Of a stretch of 64,000 bases of DNA, positions 28,456-37,077 are shown one piece after another. Within the stretch, counting starts at the first letter, position 1. Each line of letters begins with the position of its first letter. Below the pieces are notes generated by a model. The model saw nothing but the letters and a program-made list of their open reading frames with translations. It was not told the origin of the DNA and searched no databases. The DNA lies in NCBI GenBank assembly GCA_963923955.1, contig OZ000552.1:2294001-2358000 (forward strand). The letters are read 5' to 3'. This stretch comes from G963923955 sp963923955 (GTDB lineage Bacteria > Pseudomonadota > Gammaproteobacteria > Eutrophobiales > Eutrophobiaceae). Both the position numbers and the translations under genes were made by a program.

Positions 28456-29787
28456 TCAAAAGGCACCGCGACTCTTTATCGCCTCTTCCAGTTCCTTCTT
28501 GCGATTCTTCTCGCTGTTGACATAGGTGCGCCATTGCTGGGCCGACTTGCGACTGCGTTTGTCTTTTGCCGCCCGGCCAAAGGCGCGCAAGGCGGAATCA
28601 AAGCGTTGTCGTTCAAACTCGGCCATGCCCAGCATGACATAGGCCTGATCCGGACGCCTGATACCGCCCTTCTTAAAGGCCCGGTCTAAGGCCGCCACGG
28701 CATTAGAATATTGATCGAGATTGATGTAGGCCTGGGCCAGGCGCACTTCCAGGTCGCCATCCTTACTCATGCGCGCCGCCTGCTTGAGCGGCGCAATAGA
28801 CTGCTTGCTTTCACCGGCCTGTAACCAGGCCTGGGACAGCAGGCGCAGGTTCCTGACATTCTTTTCAATGAGTCCCTGCTGCATGCCTTTATCCAGCACC
28901 TTCGCCGCCTTATACGGCACTTCGTACAACAGGAACAGGTTCGCCAAGTTTAACTGCTGGTTGCCGCGCGGCAGATTGCCGCTTTCATACAGCATCTCCA
29001 TGATGGACATCTGCTTCTCATAACGCTTGAGTTCTGAATAGGCACCGGCCATGGTCAACCAATACTCTGGCTTGGGATACAACGCGACCATCTCCTTCAA
29101 CACCCTGATCATGTTGTTATAATCGCCTAAGTTAAAATAATTCACGCGCAGCAGCAGCAGCAGGTTCTCCTTCGGCTTGTCACCGCGCGCCTTGACGAGT
29201 TGATAGGCCTGCTTGAGCGGCGCCAGCGATTTTTTATAATCCTCTATTTGATAGTAGGCCTGCCCAAGCAGCATGTAGGCGTTTTCAGTGGGTTTGGGCG
29301 TGATCTTGAACCACTTGTTAATGGCATCAATCGCCTGCCTGTATTCCTCGGTGATGAAGTATAGCTGCGCGATGGTGTAGAGGGAATTTTGTACCAGTGC
29401 CTCGGGCAAGTCCGGTTGCTGCAATACTTTCTGATAAGAGCGGATGGCCTCTTTGTATCTTTCCAGCGTGAAATAGGTGTAGGCAAAATAGTTATACAGC
29501 TGCGCCTTCTCATAATTGCTCAGCTTGGGCATCTGCTCTAATTTACGCAACACCGCCAGGCCGCCGTTGTAATCCTTGGCCTCGATCAATTCCTGTGCCT
29601 CGGTGAGTTTTTTATAGACCTTCTCGCTCATTGCCGGCGCCTTTTTGGTCTTGCGCTGTTTTTTCTCTTCCTGCGCCTGCGCCGGGCCGATGACAGAAGC
29701 CGGCGGCAGCACAGTTGCCACGGCAACAAGGGCAAGGATGGCAAAGATGAAGCGGGTTGGCTGGCTGGTTGGGGTGCAATAATTCAT
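28456..29787 (-). CDS. Periplasmic TPR-repeat protein of the TonB operon
   Basis: From ATG 29787 (GAGGG at good spacing) the protein has about 443 residues. A signal peptide ends near AQAQEEKKQRK. Many tetratricopeptide-like helices follow: YEKAQLYNYFAYTYFTLERYKEAIRSYQKVL, LYTIAQLYFITEEYRQAIDAINK, and LAQAYINLDQYSNAVAALDRAFKKG. Family members are found as the last gene of TtpC-ExbB-ExbD-TonB clusters in marine Gammaproteobacteria, where TPR proteins assist TonB2-type transport. The start at 29802 is the alternative. Confidence 0.86.
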   Translation of the reverse strand: MNYCTPTSQPTRFIFAILALVAVATVLPPASVIGPAQAQEEKKQRKTKKAPAMSEKVYKKLTEAQELIEAKDYNGGLAVLRKLEQMPKLSNYEKAQLYNYFAYTYFTLERYKEAIRSYQKVLQQPDLPEALVQNSLYTIAQLYFITEEYRQAIDAINKWFKITPKPTENAYMLLGQAYYQIEDYKKSLAPLKQAYQLVKARGDKPKENLLLLLRVNYFNLGDYNNMIRVLKEMVALYPKPEYWLTMAGAYSELKRYEKQMSIMEMLYESGNLPRGNQQLNLANLFLLYEVPYKAAKVLDKGMQQGLIEKNVRNLRLLSQAWLQAGESKQSIAPLKQAARMSKDGDLEVRLAQAYINLDQYSNAVAALDRAFKKGGIRRPDQAYVMLGMAEFERQRFDSALRAFGRAAKDKRSRKSAQQWRTYVNSEKNRKKELEEAIKSRGAF

Positions 29788-29808
29788 AGCGAATGCCCTC
29801 ATAGAAAA

Positions 29809-30429
29809 CTAGTCTTCGATCTCAAAGGTGATCTTGTTCTGTACGCCGGGCACTTCGATGGCCTGTCCATCCACAACGCGCGGCTTGTATTTGAACTTTG
29901 CCGCAGCCTGCATCGCCGCCCGATCAAACATGCCCGATGGTTTTGCCTCAACCACTCGAATGTCCCTGGTCGTGCCTTGTTTTGTTACCGTGAACTCAAC
30001 GATGACATAGCCTTCAATGCCGCGTGACAAGGCACGGCGCGGATAGACTGGCTGCACCTTGACGATGGGCAGATACTCACCATCACTCGGCGCCAGGCCG
30101 AAGCCGCTGGCATTTAAGTTGATATTGGTATTGACCGCACCGGCGGAGACAGCCATTGTCTGCGCCTCCGGCGTTACATCATCCATCGACGGCGGCGGCG
30201 GTTCCGGCGGGGGTTCATCCGGCTCGGGCGGCTTCTCCGGCGGCGGCTCACGCCGGTTTAGGTCTTCCTGCTGCTTGATGCGGACAAAGTCGGGCAGCTT
30301 CAGGCTCTTGCTCTTATCCAACTCCAACACGCCGGACTGTATCAAAAACTGCATGATCCAGAACAGGCTGAACACAACCACCGCAGTGGCTATTGCTGAA
30401 TAGGCACATCGGATCATCAGGCTCGACAT
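29809..30429 (-). CDS. tonB: TonB energy transducer
   Basis: From ATG 30429 behind TAAGGAG the protein has 206 residues. Visible parts are an N-terminal membrane anchor (CAYSAIATAVVVFSLFWIMQFLI), a proline-rich periplasmic spacer (PPPEKPPEPDEPPPEPPPP), and a C-terminal TonB domain (PVYPRRALSRGIEGYVIVEFTV, FDRAAMQAAAKFKYKPR). It couples the proton motive force harvested by ExbB-ExbD to outer-membrane receptors. A longer open frame exists upstream but runs in the shadow of exbD. Length is typical of the short TonB2 type. Confidence 0.93.
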   Translation of the reverse strand: MSSLMIRCAYSAIATAVVVFSLFWIMQFLIQSGVLELDKSKSLKLPDFVRIKQQEDLNRREPPPEKPPEPDEPPPEPPPPSMDDVTPEAQTMAVSAGAVNTNINLNASGFGLAPSDGEYLPIVKVQPVYPRRALSRGIEGYVIVEFTVTKQGTTRDIRVVEAKPSGMFDRAAMQAAAKFKYKPRVVDGQAIEVPGVQNKITFEIED

Positions 30430-30442
30430 CAGGGAAGACTCC

Positions 30443-30853
30443 TTATTGCTTATTTGCCGACAAGGCAATCTGATCATCGGTGATGCCGGCGCTGTGCAGG
30501 GCATCGATAACGCCGACCAGCATCTTGTTTTTGGATTCTTCATCGGCCTGGATGACGACAGAGCCTTCGGGATTCTCCGAGCGCAGGCGCTTGACATTCG
30601 GAGCGACGGAGCGTATGTCGATCTTGCGTCTCTCTATCCAGATATTATTCTTCGCATCAATGGCAATCAATATGTTCGCCTTGTCCTGCACGGTCGCGGT
30701 TTGTGCCTCCGGCTTGTTGACATGTACCCCGGCCTCCTTGATGAAGTTGGCCGTTACGATAAAAAAGATCAGCATGATAAAGACGATATCGATGAGTGGA
30801 GTAATATCGACATCGGATTCTTCATCCTGACCGGCATGTGAAATTCTACGCAT
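30443..30853 (-). CDS. exbD: ExbD biopolymer transport protein
   Basis: The 136-residue protein has the ExbD/TolR signature: a cytoplasmic start, then VDITPLIDIVFIMLIFFIVTANF with the proton-carrying aspartate in the single membrane helix. A periplasmic domain follows (ILIAIDAKNNIWI, SVVIQADEESKNKMLVGVIDALHSAGI). It forms the stator with ExbB in the inner membrane. It lies 13 bp upstream of tonB. Confidence 0.96.
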   Translation of the reverse strand: MRRISHAGQDEESDVDITPLIDIVFIMLIFFIVTANFIKEAGVHVNKPEAQTATVQDKANILIAIDAKNNIWIERRKIDIRSVAPNVKRLRSENPEGSVVIQADEESKNKMLVGVIDALHSAGITDDQIALSANKQ

Positions 30854-30907
30854 AATCTATCTACCTCCGCCTTATTATCTTACAAGTCAATCTTTCGCTT
30901 TCGCTGT

Positions 30908-31510
30908 TTAGTGATCCATGGTCATCTGCTCAGACAGGCTTTCGATCTCCACCTTGGCCTTGCTCTGCAACCAGACGCTGATGAAATAACCGGACAGGGC
31001 CGCCACCAAGCCCGACATGGTGGGTATTGTGGCCTGGGTGACACCGGCCGCCATCGCCCGCGCATTACCGGAACCCAACAGCGCCATCACTTCAAACACG
31101 GTGATCATGCCGGTAACCGTGCCTAATAGTCCGACCAGCGGACACAGGGCGACACAGACCTTGATCAGCCCTAAAAACTCGGTCGCCTTGACCCTGACCT
31201 CCGAGATCAGATACTCACGCACCCGGTGTGCATGCCATGACTTGCGCTCTGTACGCGCCTCCCAGATATCCAGCGCCTGCCTGGCGACCTTGTTATGCTC
31301 AAAGTAAAAATAGAACAGCCGCTCCAGCATAAACAGCCACATAACGACCAGCACCATCGCCACGATCGGGATGATAGGCCCGCCGATCTCAAAAAAATCC
31401 AGCACCGCCTCCCACACATTCACCACGAGCTGCTCAAGGCCGATGAGCGATGCGATGAATCGAACTATCGTATAGATAAGCTCAAGGATGATATGGATGA
31501 AATCAAACAT
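30908..31510 (-). CDS. exbB: ExbB proton channel protein
   Basis: The 200-residue MotA/TolQ/ExbB family protein has three membrane helices (GGPIIPIVAMVLVVMWLFML; VALCPLVGLLGTVTGMITVFEVM; MSGLVAALSGYFISVWL). It contains the conserved LLGTVTGMI and the GV-TQATIPTMSGL segment. An extra hydrophobic N-terminus (FDFIHIILELIYTIVRFIASL) precedes the usual start. It acts with ExbD and the larger TtpC paralogue encoded directly upstream (7-bp gap). Confidence 0.94.
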   Translation of the reverse strand: MFDFIHIILELIYTIVRFIASLIGLEQLVVNVWEAVLDFFEIGGPIIPIVAMVLVVMWLFMLERLFYFYFEHNKVARQALDIWEARTERKSWHAHRVREYLISEVRVKATEFLGLIKVCVALCPLVGLLGTVTGMITVFEVMALLGSGNARAMAAGVTQATIPTMSGLVAALSGYFISVWLQSKAKVEIESLSEQMTMDH

Positions 31511-31517
31511 TAGCTGA

Positions 31518-32900
31518 TCACGCTGCCTGGTGCTGTCTTTCTGAGGATTGCGCTACAAAGCCGGTGGCTTGTTCTTCCAGCACCTCTACCAGCTTCTTGC
31601 TCTGCCCGGCCATGATGCTATGCAGAAATACTGTCGGGATTGCAACACACAGGCCCAGCATGGTGGTAATGAGCGCGGTGGAGATCCCGCCCGCCATCAT
31701 CTTCGGGTCGCCCGCGCCGAATAAGGTAATCGCCTGGAAGGTCAGGATCATGCCGATAACGGTGCCTAGCAGTCCCAGCAGGGGCGCAACCACGGAAATT
31801 ACCTTGACCAGGGTATTAAAGCGGCTGAGTTTCGGCACTTCTCGAAGCACTGCCTCGCCGAGTTTCAACTCCAGCGATTCCAGATCAATATCCTCATTCT
31901 CGTGATACACCGCAATGACCCGACCGAGAGGATTATTCCCATTCGGCTCATCCGGGTTACGCTTCTGCGCCGCAACCTTCATGCCGAGCAGGATCCAGAG
32001 GATGATGCGGATAAGGCCGACTACGATACCGATCACGCCTAAAGAGATGATAATCCAGCCAACGGTGCCGCCTTGTTCGGTGGCGCGCTCGGTCCAGGTA
32101 GGCACATCGGCCAGGTTTGCCAGCAGGCTGCCGCGGCTGGGGTCAAGGGCAAAGGGTACTAACTCGCCGGGGTCTGCATCGCTCAAGTCCTCGGCGGTAT
32201 CGACAATGCGGGCCTCAGGTTGCCGGGGCAATTCCGAGACCATCTTCGTACCCCTGTCATAGCGCAGATACTTGCCGTCTGCGGCTAAGTTAAAGGTGCC
32301 TACCCGGGTAATGTCCTTCTGCACCAGATCGCCATCTTGCACCAGCACTTGGGCTGGGAACTTTTTTACCTTGCCGGTCTCCGTCATCTCGCGCTGGATC
32401 TCAAACCATAACTGTTCGATCTCGGCCATGCTGGGCAACTCATCACCAGCGGCCATCTTGCGGTTCAAGCCATCCAGAAACTCGCTTCGCTCCGGATATT
32501 CGATCTGCGTCAGCGAGCCGTCAAAGGTGGCGCGTATATCCGACGATGCCGTCTGGATGACGCCAAACAATTCCTTTAATTCGCCCAGGCTCTTATCCAG
32601 TTCGATCTTTAAGGCATCCAGCTCATCCTGGTTGCTCTCAAACCTGGCCTCAAGCTGCTCGCTGACTCTCTCCAGGCGCGCCCGCTCGGCCTTGGCCTGT
32701 TGAATCATCTGCGACTGGCGCGCCCGGTTCTGCCGGAACTCCGCTTCCCGCGCCTTGTTTTCTCTGGAGTCCTTCACCGCCCCTTCCTTGACCTGCTTGA
32801 GCAGGGCATCCAGGTTCGTGGGTGCCGCTACAGAGACGCCCGTAAAAGAAAGTGCGCAACTTAGCACTGCGCTGGTAACTGATGATTTGCTTATGTTCAT
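31518..32900 (-). CDS. TtpC-like MotA/TolQ/ExbB proton channel family protein
   Basis: The 460-residue protein has a signal peptide (to about residue 26) and a long periplasmic coiled coil (REAEFRQNRARQSQMIQQAKAERARLERV and on). A membrane helix (VGWIIISLGVIGIVVGLI) and a C-terminal TolQ/ExbB core follow (VAPLLGLLGTVIGMILTFQAITLFGAGDPKMM, ALITTMLGLCVAIPTVFLH). This domain order is that of TtpC, the fourth inner-membrane component required by TonB2 systems in Vibrio-like bacteria. It starts 6 bp after the DUF3450 gene. Confidence 0.92.
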   Translation of the reverse strand: MNISKSSVTSAVLSCALSFTGVSVAAPTNLDALLKQVKEGAVKDSRENKAREAEFRQNRARQSQMIQQAKAERARLERVSEQLEARFESNQDELDALKIELDKSLGELKELFGVIQTASSDIRATFDGSLTQIEYPERSEFLDGLNRKMAAGDELPSMAEIEQLWFEIQREMTETGKVKKFPAQVLVQDGDLVQKDITRVGTFNLAADGKYLRYDRGTKMVSELPRQPEARIVDTAEDLSDADPGELVPFALDPSRGSLLANLADVPTWTERATEQGGTVGWIIISLGVIGIVVGLIRIILWILLGMKVAAQKRNPDEPNGNNPLGRVIAVYHENEDIDLESLELKLGEAVLREVPKLSRFNTLVKVISVVAPLLGLLGTVIGMILTFQAITLFGAGDPKMMAGGISTALITTMLGLCVAIPTVFLHSIMAGQSKKLVEVLEEQATGFVAQSSERQHQAA

Positions 32901-32906
32901 GTTCGC

Positions 32907-33686
32907 TTACTCCGGGGCGCTGACAGGCAGGATGAATAATTCGGGGGCGATCTGCTTTTTGGCGATCTTCAGACCCTTCTTGATATAGTTGCGATACTCT
33001 GCCCCATCCAGAGGCACCCACTTGCGGGTTTCATTGTCCCAGACGGCATTGTGCTTGCCGTCGCCCGACTGATAGACCATGGACACGCGCCCGAATCTCA
33101 ACACATCAACCTCGGTCGGCTTGCCATCGATCATCACCACCTCGGAATAGGCATCCAGATTGCTCCCGAAGTCCGTCTCGATCTGGTAGGCCTCATAGAC
33201 CTTGCGCAGCTTCTCCGCGCCGATGACCTGCGCATCGCCGATGATCTCTCTCAACTTGGCGATGCGCTCGCGCCGCTCTTCAATGTGAAAGGGGATATCC
33301 AGCTCGATAAATTGCTCCAGCGCATCCACCATCGATAACATCAAGGGAAAGATCTGCCGCTCAACGATCGCGTTCTCGGCAATGGCGTTTCTCAATTTCT
33401 CTTTTCGCCGCTCCTGGGCGGCGATCTGGTTTCTGAATAGCTCGTTATAGACCTTGAGGCCATCGATGACCTTCAACTCCCTCTTGTAGGTGGCGATCAG
33501 CTTGTCCGTGGCATCAACGATCTTATTGACCCGTTTTTGCGAGGCCTTGCCGGCATCGGCCCTGGCCACACCTTCATTGACCACTCTGTCAACCTTGTCT
33601 TGCGAGAGAGAAAGCGGACTGAGTCCCCATAAAACAATCAGCATCAACACATGCCGGCAACGCATCAATGTATATATATTTTCCAT
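32907..33686 (-). CDS. Periplasmic DUF3450 coiled-coil protein
   Basis: From ATG 33686 the protein has about 259 residues: a signal peptide (LMLIVLWGLSPLSLSQ), then heptad-rich coiled coil (KASQKRVNKIVDATDKLIATYKREL). The DUF3450 core follows (FPLMLSMVDALEQFIELDIPFH, REIIGDAQVIGAEKLRKVYEAYQIE, RFGRVSMVYQ). DUF3450 genes head TtpC-ExbB-ExbD-TonB clusters; the role is unproven but is probably bridging to TtpC. The open frame extends far upstream without credible start signals; GTGGAGG lies about 13 nt before 33686. Confidence 0.85.
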   Translation of the reverse strand: MENIYTLMRCRHVLMLIVLWGLSPLSLSQDKVDRVVNEGVARADAGKASQKRVNKIVDATDKLIATYKRELKVIDGLKVYNELFRNQIAAQERRKEKLRNAIAENAIVERQIFPLMLSMVDALEQFIELDIPFHIEERRERIAKLREIIGDAQVIGAEKLRKVYEAYQIETDFGSNLDAYSEVVMIDGKPTEVDVLRFGRVSMVYQSGDGKHNAVWDNETRKWVPLDGAEYRNYIKKGLKIAKKQIAPELFILPVSAPE

Positions 33687-33925
33687 CAGCGATTTAGACC
33701 TCCACTCCGTAAATAAAAAAACTGGTATTGAAAGAACATTAAACCCTAAGATAATTATCCTTTCATAAAAATAGCGGGGAACGAATGAACAATCAACAAT
33801 TAAAATGCCTGATAGATGTGCAGGTGCAGCATTACCGTTACCAGCGCTTAGCCAAGATAGATTGTTCAGGTTACGATCAACCACGCAGCAGGTAAAATGC
33901 AGTTATTTTCTCTGTCCTCATTGCC

Positions 33926-34981
33926 GTGTTAAGCGATACAGAACGCAGAAAGGCCCGGGAAGTCCTGGCCCACTATGATTTGTCGCATAGCAACATAGAA
34001 AAAATAAGCACCGGGCTTATCAATACCACCTACCGGGTCCATACGGACTCCGGGCAACGCTATATCCTGCAGTTGCTGAACCGCATGTTTCCCGTTGAGG
34101 TGAATAAGAATATTGACTTAGTCAGCAGACATCTGAAAGACAAGGGATTGACCACGCCGGAATTGATCCCTACGAAAGACCGGGCGCTGTGGCTACGGCA
34201 AGGGCGACAGACTTGGCGTCTGTTGAGCTATGTTGATGGCGATGTGCACAGGCGGATTACCAGGCCGGAGATGGCCAAAGAAGCCGGCCTGCTGCTCGGC
34301 AGGGTGCATGTCGCCCTGTTCGATTTCGGAGGCGAGCTCGCAGCACCCCGGCCCGGCGGTGGGCATCATCTGTCTCATCATTTGACTGTGCTGTCAGAGA
34401 CGCTGCGTGAGAGAAAAGATCACCCGCGGCATGAGGAAATCTCCGCTCTTGGCGGTGAGATCCTGGCTTTAAGCCGCTCTTTGCCCAGGCTGCCGGCGAC
34501 CAAGGCACGGGTTGTGCATGGCGACCCCAAGATCGACAATCTCATATTCAGGCGGAACGCCCATCAGGCCCGCTGCCTTATTGATCTGGACACCATTGGA
34601 AAGATGCCGCTGTACCTGGAGTTGGGCGATGCCCTACGTTCCTGGTGCAACCCCGGCGGAGAAGATACGCCGGATGGCAGCTTCTCGCTGGAACTCTTTG
34701 CGGCCGCGATCAAGGGCTATGCTGCAAAGACCCGCGAGCATATTGAGCAGGACGAATGGCAGAGCATCGTGCCGGCTACTGAAGCCATCTTGCTGGAATT
34801 GGCAGCGAGATTCTGCGCCGATGCGCTCAATGAGGATTATTTTGGCTGGGATGCCGAGCGATTTTCCAGTCACAGCGAACACAGCAGCATCAGGGCCGCC
34901 GGGCAGTTACGTGCCGCCCGGTCCTTGATTGCCCAACGAGCGCGTGCTTTTGATATTGTGAACGCCGCCTTTCAAGGATAG
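33926..34981 (+). CDS. Phosphotransferase (APH-like kinase)
   Basis: The 351-residue protein of the aminoglycoside phosphotransferase fold starts at GTG 33926. The N-lobe shows STGLINTTYRVHTDSGQRYILQLLN. The catalytic loop is VVHGDPKIDNLIF with the HGD-x4-N pattern, and the metal-binding CLIDLDTIG follows. Homologues annotated as such phosphorylate sugars or small alcohols rather than antibiotics. It reads divergently from the TonB operon. The substrate is unknown. Confidence 0.8.
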   Translation: MLSDTERRKAREVLAHYDLSHSNIEKISTGLINTTYRVHTDSGQRYILQLLNRMFPVEVNKNIDLVSRHLKDKGLTTPELIPTKDRALWLRQGRQTWRLLSYVDGDVHRRITRPEMAKEAGLLLGRVHVALFDFGGELAAPRPGGGHHLSHHLTVLSETLRERKDHPRHEEISALGGEILALSRSLPRLPATKARVVHGDPKIDNLIFRRNAHQARCLIDLDTIGKMPLYLELGDALRSWCNPGGEDTPDGSFSLELFAAAIKGYAAKTREHIEQDEWQSIVPATEAILLELAARFCADALNEDYFGWDAERFSSHSEHSSIRAAGQLRAARSLIAQRARAFDIVNAAFQG

Positions 34982-34986
34982 CAAGG

Positions 34987-35892
34987 TCATAGATCGATCT
35001 TTACCGGCTTGGGCCTGTCGCTTTGGCCTGCGTCCATTGCCGGCATCAACTCCGGGCACGGCGCCCGCTCCGGCAGGCGCTCGCCCAGTGTCCTGATGTC
35101 AACAAAGGTCTTGGCCGAGAAGCTGGCAATGCCCGGGACTTGATCCCGCCCGCCGGTCTGAAGATCCGCATGCTCGACAAAGAGTTGGAAAGGCTCCCCC
35201 GGATAGAGTTTTGCGGCCGGTACGCTATGCTGGCTAGAGGCGAATGTCAGCGGCGGTTTTGCTGAAAAGGGTGGCCCGCTGTGATCTATCTCCATGCCGT
35301 GACAGTCGCCGGTGACGGCAAATATCAGATCATCGGAAATCTCGTTCGCATCGGCAGCGCCTGAGATGAAGGGACTCCATGAAATCTCCAGGTCCTTATC
35401 CGGATCAATCGCATTGGCAGCAACAGGCTGTCCATCCTGTGATAGATAAACCACGACCGGGAAGGGGAGGCGGGTCTCATCCGATTCATTGCCGAGCTTC
35501 ATGCTCTGCTCCGCAGGCCGGCCATTGCTTGAGCGCCAGGAAAAGAGATATTCCCCATCGGGGTGGGCCTGGTTAAGCGCCTGTTCCGAGGCGTAGCGTC
35601 CGCCATGAAATTCCAGCACCGGGGGGGTGTCTGCAAACAGCATCGTCCCAGCATCATTGGCTGATGACAATCTGGCATCAGTAATAACGCCGTCCTTTGC
35701 AAGGAAAATTTCAGCAGAGAAATGATAATTCAACAAGGCATAGACGCCCTCTGTCACCTGGCGGTGATTGGCGCTCTTGCCCAGCACAACAAAGCTGACC
35801 TCCCCGGTACTGGAAACTTTCGCTGCATCCTGCGCCGGGCATGGCGCGGCATAAAATAAAAGTACGGCACATATAAACAGACAACGAGGCAT
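34987..35892 (-). CDS. Secreted protein of unknown function
   Basis: This 301-residue protein has a clear signal peptide (CLFICAVLLFYAAPCPAQ). I do not recognise the family. The mature part is rich in beta structure: a possible domain with GEVSFVVLGKSANHRQVTEGVYALLNYHF, and DLEISWSPFISGAADANEISDDLIFAVTGDCHGMEID. A late pair of cysteines (CHG, CPEL) could form a disulfide. It converges with the kinase gene, 5 bp between stops. Confidence 0.65.
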   Translation of the reverse strand: MPRCLFICAVLLFYAAPCPAQDAAKVSSTGEVSFVVLGKSANHRQVTEGVYALLNYHFSAEIFLAKDGVITDARLSSANDAGTMLFADTPPVLEFHGGRYASEQALNQAHPDGEYLFSWRSSNGRPAEQSMKLGNESDETRLPFPVVVYLSQDGQPVAANAIDPDKDLEISWSPFISGAADANEISDDLIFAVTGDCHGMEIDHSGPPFSAKPPLTFASSQHSVPAAKLYPGEPFQLFVEHADLQTGGRDQVPGIASFSAKTFVDIRTLGERLPERAPCPELMPAMDAGQSDRPKPVKIDL

Positions 35893-36083
35893 CTTAAAAG
35901 GTATCCTGCTCTAAGCGCTTTCTTCTTGGCCGCTATAATAGCCTGGATAATGAATATCGCATAGGGTCTTAGGAAGTTAAGCACCAGTGAATAGGTGCTA
36001 CGCTTCTGAAATGACTAGGAAAAACAGGTACTACTTCCGTTCCTTACATCGCAGAGAAGGAATTTCGACAACGGATCCGCTAT

Positions 36084-36105
36084 CCCCTGCTTTCGCAGGG
36101 GCAGG
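36084..36105. repeat. GC-rich hairpin insertion in transposase
   Basis: CCCCTGC TTTC GCAGGGG followed by CAGG interrupts the reading that would otherwise give RIRYFALDL. Its length of about 22 bp shifts the frame. It resembles REP-type hairpins. Confidence 0.5.
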
Positions 36106-36286
36106 TTTGCCCTGGATTTGACCGCTTTGGATACGGCCCGTTTGACTGGCATCAGGGAAGCGTTCGGTGAATGATATTTACTTCAAGTTGCGTCAGCGTA
36201 TTGCAGACTTTTGCGCGCAACACGCGCCCGCTATGGGCGAGGTCGAAGTGGATGAATCGTACTTTGGCCCCAAGCGCATTCGCGGC

Positions 36287-36316
36287 CTGCCTGTGCGTGT
36301 CCGTACGCAGACAGGC
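36287..36316 (+). repeat. 30-bp palindromic element, copy 1
   Basis: In-frame insertion encoding LPVRVRTQTG between RIRG and KRGRG of the transposase. Predicted hairpin: CCTGT and GCGTG pair with TACGC and ACAGG around a TCCG loop, with an AG bulge. One stem pair is G-T in this copy. Confidence 0.75.
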
Positions 36317-36598
36317 AAACGCGGCCGCGGTGCGGGACAGAAAATCCTTGTCTTTGGCCTGCTCCGGCGCAATGGGCAGGTATTCACAGAGCTTGTGGCC
36401 GCTGCCCGCAAGGCCACACTGCAGGCGGTAATCCGGGGACATGTCGATATCAATAGTGTGATTCACAGCGATGGTTGGCGGGGGTACAATGGCTTGGTGG
36501 ATGTCGGGTATGCGAAGCATTTTCGGGTGCAACACGGTGCGAATGAATTTGCCAATGCGGGTAGCCATAGCAACGGGATTGAGTCGTTCTGGGCCTAT

Positions 36599-36628
36599 CT
36601 GCCTGTGCGTGTTCGCACGCAGACAGGT
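36599..36628 (+). repeat. 30-bp palindromic element, copy 2
   Basis: In-frame insertion encoding the same LPVRVRTQTG between FWAY and AKLRL. It differs from copy 1 internally at two bases: the loop becomes TTCG and the G-T pair becomes G-C. The hairpin is kept or improved; both loops fit UNCG. Confidence 0.75.
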
Positions 36629-36814
36629 GCCAAATTGCGCTTGAGCGCCCGCAGGGGCATTCGCAAGGCGATGTTTTATTATCATCTCAAAGAGACCGAG
36701 TTTCGCTTTAATCATCGCCGTGATAATCTGTATCATGTTATCTTGAAACGGCATCAAAAGAAGCCAATTTAGGCCGCTTAACTTCCTATGAACCTAGTAA
36801 GTTCCTAAGAGCCT

Positions 36815-37039
36815 AATAATTAACCCGCTGGGCGTAGGGAAGGAGACTGTTTCAATTTTGACATCCTGCCTAATACTGCATATTTAAACAGCATCTTAAA
36901 ATTCGGCTCTATTGCAAGTGTATATGGGGCGGCGCTTCTCTATATTTTTCATATGGTTAAAGCCGTTCTACCAAGTTTGAATTCGGAGTAAACTTCTGCT
37001 AAAAACTGTTATGGGGCCGCAAGGTCCTATTAACGTACT
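36815..37039. other. AT-rich gap without a supported gene
   Basis: A frame reading NTAYLNSILKFGSIASVYG and ALLYIFHMVKAVL ends in TAA near 36991 and could be the tail of a lost membrane protein. It has no start codon or ribosome site, so it is not called as a gene. Confidence 0.35.
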
Positions 37040-37046
37040 GTTAGCT
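37037..37046 (+). other. Candidate attC-type core upstream of small gene
   Basis: ACTGTTAGCT ends in GTTAGCT, close to the GTTRRRY recombination core of integron attC sites. It lies about 32 bp before the ATG of the small gene and is the inverse of the ATAGCTAACA motif at that gene's stop codon. Confidence 0.35.
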
Positions 37047-37077
37047 ATCGGTCCAGAGTTGCTATGAGGATAAGACT

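Larger units (their letters stand above)
36011..36772 (+). pseudogene. IS1595-family (ISXO2-like) transposase, frameshifted
   Basis: The open C-terminal part (GTG 36167 on, 201 residues) has the ISXO2 DDE-type core: EVEVDESYFGPKRIRG, KILVFGLLRRNGQVF, VIHSDGWRGYNGLVDVGY and NGIESFWAY. The N-terminus (MTRKNRYYFRS from 36011, then IAEKEFRQRIRY, then FALDLTALDTARLTGI) is scattered over frames. A GC hairpin at 36084-36105 and an extra G near 36156 explain part of this. Two 30-bp in-frame insertions (36287-36316, 36599-36628) each add LPVRVRTQTG where homologues read RG-KRGRG and AY-AKLRL. Confidence 0.78.
35964..36794 (+). mobile_element. Degenerate IS1595-family insertion sequence
   Basis: The ends are imperfect inverted repeats of about 22 bp (35964-35985 and 36773-36794, sharing TAGGAAGTTAAGC). 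They enclose a transposase of the ISXO2/IS1016 type. A second right-end-like copy (AAGTTCCTAAGAGCCT, 36799-36814) lies just outside. No matching target duplication is visible. The transposase is frameshifted at the N-terminus and contains hairpin insertions, so the element looks inactive. Confidence 0.72.

Noticed and set aside
29809..30597. A longer TonB starting at 30597.
   Set aside because: The extra 56 residues lie out of frame over exbD and have no TonB-like sequence; ATG 30429 has a strong ribosome site.
36795..36822. Second right-end-like repeat as the true IS boundary, with a target duplication.
   Set aside because: Neither of the two possible right ends gives a matching 8-bp duplication with the left flank, so the inner end was kept and the outer is only mentioned.
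36838..36991. A 45-residue membrane peptide (SILKFGSIASVYG region).
   Set aside because: No start codon or ribosome site; mentioned only as a possible gene tail.
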